Assembly (NCBI GenBank): GCA_027306505.1
Contig: DAHUZP010000060.1
Location: 1-35,039, forward strand
Source of the DNA: Thermoplasmata archaeon
GTDB taxonomy: Archaea; Thermoplasmatota; Thermoplasmata; Lutacidiplasmatales; UBA184
Length of the DNA stretch: 35,039 nucleotides
Direction: 5' to 3'
The position numbers were made by a program, and so were the translations under genes. The notes beneath the pieces are model-generated. The model worked only from the letters and a program-made list of their open reading frames with translations, was not told the DNA's origin and made no database searches. This document shows, piece after piece, positions 18,369-25,030 of this stretch (position 1 is its first letter; each line of letters starts with the position of its first letter).

Positions 18369-18899
18369 ATGGCCACCACACCGTCCCGAGGGCCTGGACC
18401 GATCGGGCGCATCGTCCAGGTGAACGTCTCTTCCCAGGGGGGGATGCCCAAGCTCCCGGTCCAGGGACCGGTGTGGGTCCGCAGGCAGGGGGTCGAGGGG
18501 GACCGCAACCGGTTCCGAGAGGAGAAGCTCCATGGCGACCCGGATTCCGCGGTCCTGATCCTCAGCCTGGGCTCCATCCGCGCTCACGCGAAGGCGGGCT
18601 TCCCTGTTGGCCCCGGCTCCATGGGGGAGAACCTCACCATCGAGGGGGTCGAGGAGGGGGAGATGAGACCCGGACAGCGGTGGCGGGCAGGGGGGGTGAC
18701 GCTCGAGATCACCCGGGCGTGTACCCCCTGTCACGAACTGGACCTGTACGGCTCCGAGCTCCGACGACATGCGGTCGGAAGGCGGGGTTGGTACGCCCGC
18801 GTTCTCGAGGAAGGGATGGTCAGCGCGGGTGACCTCCTGGTGAGCCGGGGGGACGAGTCAGCGACACCCCCTTTGGGTTTAAATACAATGATGTGGTGA
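18369..18899 (+). CDS. MOSC-domain protein
   Basis: The 176-residue protein has the MOSC order GVEGDRN (41-47), LHGDPDSAVLILS (54-66, standing for the HGG...AV strand), GSMGENLTI (83-91), PGQRWRAGGVTLEIT and a Cys motif RACTPCHEL (Cys118, Cys121). MOSC domains are found in molybdenum cofactor sulfurases and in YiiM/YuaD-type proteins; the conserved Cys handles sulfur or a metal-sulfur group. This one is a single-domain, YiiM-sized form with no PLP domain. Its position between two A-type Fe-S carriers suggests a sulfur-transfer or cofactor-maturation task, which is inference. The promoter of the next gene lies inside its last codons. Confidence 0.88.
   Translation: MATTPSRGPGPIGRIVQVNVSSQGGMPKLPVQGPVWVRRQGVEGDRNRFREEKLHGDPDSAVLILSLGSIRAHAKAGFPVGPGSMGENLTIEGVEEGEMRPGQRWRAGGVTLEITRACTPCHELDLYGSELRRHAVGRRGWYARVLEEGMVSAGDLLVSRGDESATPPLGLNTMMW
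18878..18885 (+). promoter_or_regulatory. TATA box of the Cys/Gly-tailed carrier gene, inside the MOSC gene
   Basis: TTTAAATA is a near-ideal archaeal TATA box and lies within the last codons of the MOSC gene. Transcription would start near 18907, giving a leader of about 11 bases before the ATG at 18918. The third gene of the cluster therefore has its own strong promoter. Confidence 0.72.
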
Positions 18900-18917
18900 A
18901 ATGATCTGCGAGGACCC

Positions 18918-19388
18918 ATGGTATCCCGGCTCGAGACCCAGAAAGTGGAGACCGCCAACCCCACCAGCGCCTTTGGCCTGGAGGTCGCATCCCCGGCCGT
19001 GGAACAGATCAAGGGGCTCCTCAAGGGGCAGAAGCCCGGCATGGCCGTCCGCGTCTTCGTGCAGATGGGCGGGGGCGGCGGTGGATGCTGCGGCGGCGGG
19101 TCCGGTCCCGCCTTCGGGATGGCCTTCGACAAGCCGAAGAACGGCGATGAGGTCGTGAAGGTCGACGGCGTGAACTTCATCGTCGACCCCTACAGCATCG
19201 AGTTCCTCAACGGGGCCCACGTGGATTTCATCTCGGAAGGCGGAGAGTCCGGCTTCAAGATCTCCAACCCCAACCTGCCGATGAGCGAGACCGGCAGTGG
19301 CGGCGGTTGCGGCTCGTGCGGAGCCAGCGCCGACAACGGCGGGGGTTGCGGCTGCGGCTCGGGCGGCGGCGGTTGCGGGTGCGGCTAG
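18918..19388 (+). CDS. A-type carrier-like protein with a Cys/Gly-rich C-terminal tail
   Basis: The first 120 of 156 residues follow the HesB/IscA fold: SPAVEQIKGLL, VRVFVQMGGG, VDGVNFIVDPYSIEFLNGAHVDF and SGFKISNPN. The usual single Cys of the GGGCSGLTYG motif is changed to GGGGCCGGGSGPAFGMAF with adjacent Cys57-Cys58, and the normal CxCGxSF end is replaced by a tail of about 30 residues made of Gly and Cys (Cys131, 134, 144, 146, 153, 155). That gives eight Cys in all and a different ligand layout from the paralogue 570 bp upstream. It may carry a cluster, store metal or accept sulfur; function is not established. It has its own TATA box. Confidence 0.85.
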   Translation: MVSRLETQKVETANPTSAFGLEVASPAVEQIKGLLKGQKPGMAVRVFVQMGGGGGGCCGGGSGPAFGMAFDKPKNGDEVVKVDGVNFIVDPYSIEFLNGAHVDFISEGGESGFKISNPNLPMSETGSGGGCGSCGASADNGGGCGCGSGGGGCGCG

Positions 19389-19447
19389 ACCCCCCTTCCG
19401 CAGCCTCCCGTCCCTAGCGCGCCGCGGACCTCGGTGGCGGAAGCTCC

Positions 19448-19471
19448 GAGCGTCCGAACGGACGGGCGCTC
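19448..19471 (+). terminator. Possible hairpin after the Cys/Gly-tailed carrier gene
   Basis: In the 161-bp gap a stem-loop can be drawn: GAGC with GCTC outside and CGTCC with GGACG inside, around a GAAC loop and with a three-base bulge. A pyrimidine-rich stretch follows near 19495-19530. This may be a transcript end or mRNA structure; evidence is limited to pairing. Confidence 0.3.
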
Positions 19472-19549
19472 GCGCACTTCGGGACCAAGCGACGCCTTTT
19501 CATCCTCTTCTTGGTCACCCCCTTTCCTCACGTAGGTGGGGAGAGACCG

Positions 19550-20575
19550 ATGCCGAAGTCCTCACGAACCTCCAAGAAGTCGAAGCCCACCGGCAAGAAG
19601 GCCGCCCCTGCGAAGCCGCCAGCGCGACCGGCCTCCAAGGCTCACCGGCCGGCCCCGGCTCGCCGGCCCGCCGCCCCCGCTCGAAAGGCCCCCGCTCGTC
19701 CAGCGCGCGCTTCCGGCGGTCCCGAAGCGGAGCTGAAGGCCCGAGAGGAGGCGCTGCTCGAGAAGGGCAAGGAGCTCGTCTCGGCCTACCAGGAGCTAGC
19801 GGAGCACCAGCAGGAGTTCGACCACCGGCTCCGGCAGCTCGAGACCAAGGAGCACCATGTCACCGCGCGGGAGGCGACGATCACCGCGCTCCAGAAGAAG
19901 CTCGCCGATGCAGGCATCGTGGAATCGACCGCCGAGGAGATCTCCAAGGCGCGGGAACGCGTCCGCAATTTGGAGGAGAAGCTCAGGGGCATGAGGGCCG
20001 ACCTCGAGAAGGAGAAGCACGAGGTCAAGGATTGGCGGGAGACCCTCGCCGCCCGCGAGGAGCAGCTGGGGCAGTCCGAGAAGCAACTGCTCTCGAAGGA
20101 GAAGGGCCTCCTCGAGGAGGAGGAGGGGGTCAACCAACGGAAGGCGGCGTTGGGAGAGGAGGAAGCGCGCCTCAGGAAGATCAACGACGATGCCGTGCGG
20201 GACCTGCACGAGCGTGCGACCCGGCTCGACGATCGCGACCGGGACCTCACGAACCTGCGCCAGGACATCGAGCGACGATTATCGGAGCTCTCCCAGCGCG
20301 AGTCCGAGATCGCCCGGATCGAGGCCGATGCTCGTAACCGGCACACCGACGCCGAGGAGGCCCAGAAGGCGGCTGAGGAGACCCGGATGGGCCTCGATGC
20401 CCGCGAGAAGGCTTTGAGCGAGCACGAGACCACGCTGCTCGGTCACGCGGAAGCGCTCGAGCCGCACGAGCACGCGCTCGAAGAGGCGGAGGGCCAGGTC
20501 CGCGCGCATCGCGAGCGGCTCGCGAAGGCGAGGGACGCTCTCAAGACCCACGTGACCTCCCACCGCAGCGGCTGA
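19550..20575 (+). CDS. Long coiled-coil protein with a basic H1-like N-terminal tail
   Basis: The ATG at 19550, preceded by GGTGGGGAG, is preferred to an in-frame TTG at 19511, giving 341 residues. Residues 1 to about 57 are Lys/Ala/Pro/Arg-rich with repeated KPTGKK, ARRPAAPARKAP-type motifs, like the disordered tails of linker histone-like DNA-binding proteins. The rest, to about residue 335, is continuous charged heptad sequence (LEEKLRGMRADLEKEK and similar), a long parallel coiled coil, with few hydrophobic breaks and no ATPase motifs. It is not a complete SMC or Rad50. A structural, nucleoid-associated or polar-scaffold role is possible but inferred. I do not recognise a named family. 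The next gene is convergent, with 55 bp between. Confidence 0.8.
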   Translation: MPKSSRTSKKSKPTGKKAAPAKPPARPASKAHRPAPARRPAAPARKAPARPARASGGPEAELKAREEALLEKGKELVSAYQELAEHQQEFDHRLRQLETKEHHVTAREATITALQKKLADAGIVESTAEEISKARERVRNLEEKLRGMRADLEKEKHEVKDWRETLAAREEQLGQSEKQLLSKEKGLLEEEEGVNQRKAALGEEEARLRKINDDAVRDLHERATRLDDRDRDLTNLRQDIERRLSELSQRESEIARIEADARNRHTDAEEAQKAAEETRMGLDAREKALSEHETTLLGHAEALEPHEHALEEAEGQVRAHRERLAKARDALKTHVTSHRSG

Positions 20576-20630
20576 AGCCGGCTTCCAGCCGACTCCATCT
20601 CCGCCCGACAGGCTCACCGCGGGTCCGGGC

Positions 20631-21575
20631 TCACTGCGCTGGAGGCTGCGCCGGGGCCGACAGGAACCTGAGGACCGCGTCGGTCGCTTCCCGGTGCTGC
20701 TCGATCATCGGCAGGTGACCGCACGACTCGAAGGACTGGAACTGCGAGCGGGGGATCTTCTGGCCCGCCGCCTGATTGACGTTGCAGTCGAAGTGGGCGT
20801 CCTGCTTTCCCCAGAGCAGGAGGGTCGGGCAGGCGATCCGACCGAGGTCCGACGCGATGGAGGCATCGGGATGGGTCATCGCGTTCGCCGTCGCGAGATA
20901 GGAAGACCGCTTCGGTCGCGGCTTCCACTCGTCCGAGAGGTACTGCGACCAGTTGTCGTCGACCCACTTCGGGTCGTAGAAGACCCCCTTGCGGAGGAAG
21001 GACCGGAAGGCGCGGGGCGACGGGGCGAACAGGTAGGCCGGGATGATGTAGGGAAGGTACAGGCGGACCGTCTTCCCGGGCAGCTTCGGTGTGAGGCCGG
21101 AGGCCCCCAGCAGCACGAGCTTGTCCACCCGCTGCGGCCGGTCCAGGGCCATCATGCCCGCGAGCGCGCCTCCGAGCGAGCTTCCAAGGATGCTCACCGG
21201 TCCAGGGCCGATCGCGTCCAGGAAGGCCGTCATCGCCTGGCGGTAGGCCCCGATGGGTCGGGCCTTTCCGGGGAGCATGCCGCTCTTGCCGTGGCACGGG
21301 AGGTCGGGGGCGATGATCCGACGGGGTGCGAGGTCCGAGAAGGTCGGAAGCCAGATCTCCGAGCGGGCGCCGAACCCGTGGAGCAGCAGAACGGTAGGGG
21401 CCCCCGGGGGCGACGAGGCCGAGACGAGGTAGCGGAAGCGGACCCCTCCCGCGTCGAGGTACTTCTCTTGGACGGTCTCCGGAAGGGGTCCCTCCGGCCT
21501 GATCGGTGGAGCGCTCACGAGGGGCGGAAGCTCACCCCTCCTTGAAGACTTCGCCGGGGAGACCCGTCGATGCAC
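20631..21575 (-). CDS. Alpha/beta-hydrolase fold protein
   Basis: Family marks are clear: LLLHGFG (oxyanion region), a DLPCHGKSG loop, the nucleophile elbow GSSLGG with the central Ser, a lid region with YLPYIIPAYLF, WGKQDAHF with the acid Asp, and SCGHLPMIEQ with the catalytic His. It is a soluble serine hydrolase of the MhpC/lipase-esterase-like class; the substrate cannot be told. The start is uncertain: in-frame ATG (21614) and GTG codons (21623, 21575, and one near 21519 after AAGGAGGGGTGA) are possible, and the conserved fold starts only at EKYLDAGG. I chose the GTG at 21575 because the AT-rich box at 21593-21602 is about 23 bases upstream. It is divergent from the STAND-like ATPase gene. 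Confidence 0.88.
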   Translation of the reverse strand: MHRRVSPAKSSRRGELPPLVSAPPIRPEGPLPETVQEKYLDAGGVRFRYLVSASSPPGAPTVLLLHGFGARSEIWLPTFSDLAPRRIIAPDLPCHGKSGMLPGKARPIGAYRQAMTAFLDAIGPGPVSILGSSLGGALAGMMALDRPQRVDKLVLLGASGLTPKLPGKTVRLYLPYIIPAYLFAPSPRAFRSFLRKGVFYDPKWVDDNWSQYLSDEWKPRPKRSSYLATANAMTHPDASIASDLGRIACPTLLLWGKQDAHFDCNVNQAAGQKIPRSQFQSFESCGHLPMIEQHREATDAVLRFLSAPAQPPAQ

Positions 21576-21592
21576 GGTGAGCGGACCGACGT

Positions 21593-21602
21593 GAGAAATA
21601 GC
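21593..21602. promoter_or_regulatory. AT-rich box between divergent hydrolase and STAND-like ATPase genes
   Basis: GAGAAATAGC on plus (GCTATTTCTC on minus) is the only AT-rich element in this gap. It is centred 28 bases before the plus-strand ATG at 21626 and about 23 bases before a minus-strand GTG at 21575, so one element might serve both directions. Confidence 0.4.
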
Positions 21603-21625
21603 GAGTGCGACCATCCGGACCACGC

Positions 21626-23902
21626 ATGGCCAGGGACGCCGAAGACACCAGCTCCTCCGCCGTGGAGATCCGGGAGGCCCTGAGGAGGGTCTACCCCGGG
21701 GTGGAGCGCGGGGAGGGCTCGGTGGTGACGCTCCTCGGTGCCGCCGAGACCGGGAAGAGCCGCCTGGTCGCGGACATCGCTCGGGACGCCCGGGAGCGGG
21801 GCTGGCGCGTGCTCATGACGACGGGGTCCCCCCGTTCCGGGGAGCTCCCGCGCGGCATGGTGCTGGACGCGTTGCGGCCGCTGCTCCCGCGCGTCTCCTC
21901 CGCGCAGGGCGTGCACCCCGGGGACGCCCGGTCCTCTGCCCGCGCTCCGGGCCTGCCGCTCGCGCTCGCCGCGTTCCTCCCACCGGGTTCCGCCCCCGGC
22001 GAGGAGGAGGAACTCTCGCCCGCGGCCTCTCCATCGAACTGGGAGCTCCCGACGACGCTCGCTCCCGCCGAGGCGGACGCGCTCTTGATGCGCCGGCTCT
22101 GGGACGAAGCGGGCCACGTACCGGTCCTGCTCCTGCTCGACGACGCCCAGTGGATGGACGAGCTCTCCCAACGCTTCCTCTCCTCGCTCTGCCTCGCGCT
22201 CGGGGACCGCCGTGTCCTCCTGGTCCTCTCGCTCGACCCGGAGGCGGCGCCTCCCCTGGTGCGACGCTTCGCGGTGCGGGAGCACGGCGGCCTCTCTTCG
22301 CGGGTGTACCGGGTGGCTCCCGCTCCCACGCACCACCCGCGTCCGTTGCCCCCGATGGCGCCCCCCGCTCCCGAGGTGGTCGAGGCGAGCCTGCTCGAGA
22401 CGCTGCTCTCCACGGGGGCGGTCGTCGGCATCGAGTTCGACGTCCGCACCCTCGCCGAGATCACCGGGAGAAGCCCCCAGGAAGTGCAGGCGAACCTCGA
22501 GGAGGCGGCCCGTCGAGGGTGGCTCTGGAAGAGCGGCGAGGAGAGCTTCCACTTCGCCGGGGAGCGGACCTGGACCTGGGCGCTCAGCATGCCCTACCAG
22601 CCCCTCGAGACCCGGCATCAATGGGTCGCGCTGGCCCTGGAGAAGCTCTACCCGAACCCGGAAGGGCGGGTGCTCTTCGAGCTCGCCCACCACTGGACGG
22701 AGGCGGGGTCCCTTCCGCGGGCGCTCCCCTATCTGCTGCGCTCCGCTGAGGCCGCCTTCGGGGTCGGCGCCTACGAGCCCGCTCGCGACCGCCTCGAGAG
22801 GAGCCGCGGCATGCTGCTCGCGCTCCCCGAACCGGAGCGCGGCCCGCAGGAGGTGAGGGTCCTGGTGGACCTCGCGCAGGTGCTGGACGTCCTGGGGGAG
22901 GGGACCAAGGCCAGCGCCCACCTTCGCGAGGCGCTGGTCCGCGCAGAACGCTTGCACCTTCCCGCCCGGGAGACCGCCCGCATCGAGGTCCTGCTGGGCG
23001 ACCTTCAGCGCCGTTGGGGACGCGGGGAGCACGCGCTCCAGGTCCTGGAGCGGGCCCGGGCACGCGCGGCCTCGGCCGGGGACCGCCCGACCGAGGCGAT
23101 GGTCCTCTCCAGGATCTCGATGGTCCAGCGCCGCCAGGGTCACTGGGCGAAGGCCAGGGAGAGCGTCCTCCGCTCCCTGGAGCTGCTCTCCCAGGGGCCC
23201 GGTGACGCCGAGGCTCGGGCCCGGGTCCACTTCGCCGCAGCGGACGTATACATCTGGGGCGGGAAGGAGGACGACGCCGCGGGCCGTCAAGAGATCCAGC
23301 TCTCTCGCGACGCCTTCCGGGAGCTCGGCCAAACCGGCCAGGAGGTCCAGCTCACCAACCTGGAGGGGCTTCATGCCTCCCAGCTGGGCGATCCCGCGGA
23401 AGCGCTCCGGCTCTGGCGACACGCGGCGGAGACGGCGGTCCGGATGGGGAACCTCGTCGAGGCCGCCAACATGCACGGGAACATGGCCGAGGTCCTTGCC
23501 GAACAGCGGAAGTTCCCTGAGGCCCGGAGCTCGATCCAGCTCGCCGACGAGCTCATCGAGGGGATGGAGGAGCCACGGGTCCGTGGGCAGATCCTGCTCG
23601 CCTCAGCAACCCTCGCCTGGAGACAGGGTGACCTCGAAGGCGCCCGCCGAGAGCTCCAGAAGGGGCTGAAGCTGCTCCAGGCGGACGCCAGCGTGGACCT
23701 GCGGCAGCAGCTCGAGTTCCTGGAGGCGAGGATGTTCCTGGAGGAGGGGCGGCCCGACGAGGCCCGGAAGATCACCCGGGAGCTGGACCCGCTCCGCTAT
23801 CCCGTGCTGCTCCCCCCTGTCCAGAAGCGGGAGTGGGAGCGCATCCAAGAGGAGAAGGGCCACGGCAAGAACATGGACCCTCCGCCCTCGAAGAGGTCTT
23901 GA
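21626..23902 (+). CDS. STAND-like signalling ATPase with TPR repeats
   Basis: The 758-residue protein has a Walker A motif GAAETGKS at 38-45 and a Walker B LLLLDDAQW near 170-178, the form found in the AAA_16/STAND ATPases of MalT and LuxR-type regulators. A winged-helix-like segment (TLAEITGRSPQEVQANLEEAA) follows near 280-310, then TPR-like helical pairs from about 340 to 730, including RALPYLLRSAEAAF, RTEAMVLSRIS-like and DPAEALRLWRHAAE units. No C-terminal HTH is seen, and it ends in a charged tail. STAND proteins are ATP switches in which the repeats sense a ligand or partner; the partner here is unknown. The HD-domain gene follows after 27 bp, so the two are probably one operon. The ATG is chosen over an upstream GTG at 21605 by spacing to the AT-rich box. 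Confidence 0.86.
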   Translation: MARDAEDTSSSAVEIREALRRVYPGVERGEGSVVTLLGAAETGKSRLVADIARDARERGWRVLMTTGSPRSGELPRGMVLDALRPLLPRVSSAQGVHPGDARSSARAPGLPLALAAFLPPGSAPGEEEELSPAASPSNWELPTTLAPAEADALLMRRLWDEAGHVPVLLLLDDAQWMDELSQRFLSSLCLALGDRRVLLVLSLDPEAAPPLVRRFAVREHGGLSSRVYRVAPAPTHHPRPLPPMAPPAPEVVEASLLETLLSTGAVVGIEFDVRTLAEITGRSPQEVQANLEEAARRGWLWKSGEESFHFAGERTWTWALSMPYQPLETRHQWVALALEKLYPNPEGRVLFELAHHWTEAGSLPRALPYLLRSAEAAFGVGAYEPARDRLERSRGMLLALPEPERGPQEVRVLVDLAQVLDVLGEGTKASAHLREALVRAERLHLPARETARIEVLLGDLQRRWGRGEHALQVLERARARAASAGDRPTEAMVLSRISMVQRRQGHWAKARESVLRSLELLSQGPGDAEARARVHFAAADVYIWGGKEDDAAGRQEIQLSRDAFRELGQTGQEVQLTNLEGLHASQLGDPAEALRLWRHAAETAVRMGNLVEAANMHGNMAEVLAEQRKFPEARSSIQLADELIEGMEEPRVRGQILLASATLAWRQGDLEGARRELQKGLKLLQADASVDLRQQLEFLEARMFLEEGRPDEARKITRELDPLRYPVLLPPVQKREWERIQEEKGHGKNMDPPPSKRS

Positions 23903-23929
23903 CCCCGTACGGGGAGTGGAGGCACTGCC

Positions 23930-24532
23930 GTGAACGCTGACCCCCGAGTGGTACGCGCGGTCCATCTCGCGGTGGAGGCGCACGGGGGTCAGCTCCGGAA
24001 GGATGGCAGGACCCCCTACGTGGTACATCCTCTGGCCGTCCTCCGCCGCCTCTCAGCCCAGCTCCGGGTGACCGATCCCGAGCTGCTGAGCGCCGCCGCC
24101 CTCCACGACGTGCTGGAGGACACGGAGGTCCCCGCGGAGAGGATCGAGCAGGAACTGGGAGGAAGGGTGCTCGCATGGGTCCGGGAGCTGACGCTGCCTC
24201 CGGACGTTCACGGGCCCGGGGTGCCCACCGCGGTCAAGACCCAGCACCTCGTCGCCGGCCTTCGGTCGATGAGCTGGGAGGCGGTCCTGGTGAAGCTGTG
24301 CGACCGGTGGGACAACCTTGAGGACACGGAGGCCGCCCCTTGGACGCGGAGGAAGATGGAGGAGTTCTTCGACCAGAGCGCGTCGATGTTGGAAGCGCTC
24401 CGCGATCGTCGGGCGACCTCCCCTGAACCGGCCTCTATGACAGAAGCGATGGACCGCGGGGTGGAGGGTGTGAGGACCGCTCTGACGAGGGGCCGCGCCA
24501 CCTTGGCTCATCGGGCCCAGCGCCCGCCCTAG
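23930..24532 (+). CDS. HD-domain phosphohydrolase, MESH1/SpoT-hydrolase-like
   Basis: The 200-residue protein follows the order of (p)ppGpp hydrolase domains: AHGGQLRKDGRTPYVVHP with His18 and His33, AAALHDVLEDT with His59-Asp60, and VKLCDRWDNLED with Asp125 and Asp128. These match the metal-binding His/HD/Asp set and the Arg-Lys substrate loop of MESH1 and SpoT. There is no synthetase, TGS or ACT domain, so it would be a stand-alone hydrolase. Its actual substrate could be (p)ppGpp, NADPH or another nucleotide. It starts with GTG after GTGGAGG about eight bases upstream, 27 bp behind the STAND-like ATPase, which suggests a functional pair. The last 45 residues are outside the domain. Confidence 0.87.
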   Translation: MNADPRVVRAVHLAVEAHGGQLRKDGRTPYVVHPLAVLRRLSAQLRVTDPELLSAAALHDVLEDTEVPAERIEQELGGRVLAWVRELTLPPDVHGPGVPTAVKTQHLVAGLRSMSWEAVLVKLCDRWDNLEDTEAAPWTRRKMEEFFDQSASMLEALRDRRATSPEPASMTEAMDRGVEGVRTALTRGRATLAHRAQRPP

Positions 24533-24557
24533 GACCGGTGGGCCGCCCCGCGCCGGA

Positions 24558-24989
24558 TCAATGGGGCGCTTCCGCCGGCTTCCCCTTGGTCTTGGGGACC
24601 GGTGCCTTGGGAGCGGGCTTGGGTGCCTCTCGCTTCCGGTCCATGGCCTGCTTGAGGGCCTTGCGCATCAGGGAGATGGTCTGGTTGTAGTGGGGGACCA
24701 CGCGTCCCTGGACCTGTCCACCCCTCCAGTTCTGCATCGCGACGCGTAGCTGCTCGTGCACGACCGGCTCCGCGACCGCCGCCGGACAGACCGCGTTCTC
24801 GGGCGTGCTGCCCTCCAGCGGTTCGGAGCACACCGCGCAGAGCGAGAGCACCCGGACCGGCTCGCCCACTTCCTTGACCGTCTGAACGGGCTTGGAACCG
24901 TACTCGGCCGCGTACATGTTGCGGAACTTTCGCAGCCTCTCGGCCTGCGACTCTTCCCGCTCGGGCTCCTTCTTCCTCCAGAAGGGCAT
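24558..24989 (-). CDS. Small charged protein with a CxxC motif, unknown function
   Basis: This 143-residue protein has a basic/acidic helical start (residues 1-30), a central segment LSLCAVCSEPLEG with Cys51 and Cys54 plus Cys68, a middle region with VVHEQLRVAMQNWRGGQV and MRKALKQAMDRKR, and a Lys/Pro/Ala-rich tail. The three Cys could bind zinc, perhaps with a His, but the usual second CxxC is missing. I do not recognise the family. It lies 39 bp downstream of the FGGY kinase on the same strand with a TATA-like box at the join, so it may be transcribed alone. The HD gene is convergent, with 25 bp between. Confidence 0.72.
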   Translation of the reverse strand: MPFWRKKEPEREESQAERLRKFRNMYAAEYGSKPVQTVKEVGEPVRVLSLCAVCSEPLEGSTPENAVCPAAVAEPVVHEQLRVAMQNWRGGQVQGRVVPHYNQTISLMRKALKQAMDRKREAPKPAPKAPVPKTKGKPAEAPH

Positions 24990-25022
24990 GGTCCTTCGCC
25001 TGGAGACCCTACCTCTTTCAGC

Positions 25023-25030
25023 GGTATATC
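25023..25030 (-). promoter_or_regulatory. TATA-like box for the small CxxC protein gene
   Basis: The minus strand reads GATATACC, overlapping the stop codon of the FGGY kinase gene. Start of transcription would fall near 25001, about 12 bases before the ATG at 24989. Confidence 0.45.

Noticed and set aside
21515..23476. 653-codon open frame on minus opposite the STAND-like ATPase gene
   Set aside because: No motif, biased composition; the plus strand encodes Walker motifs and TPRs here.
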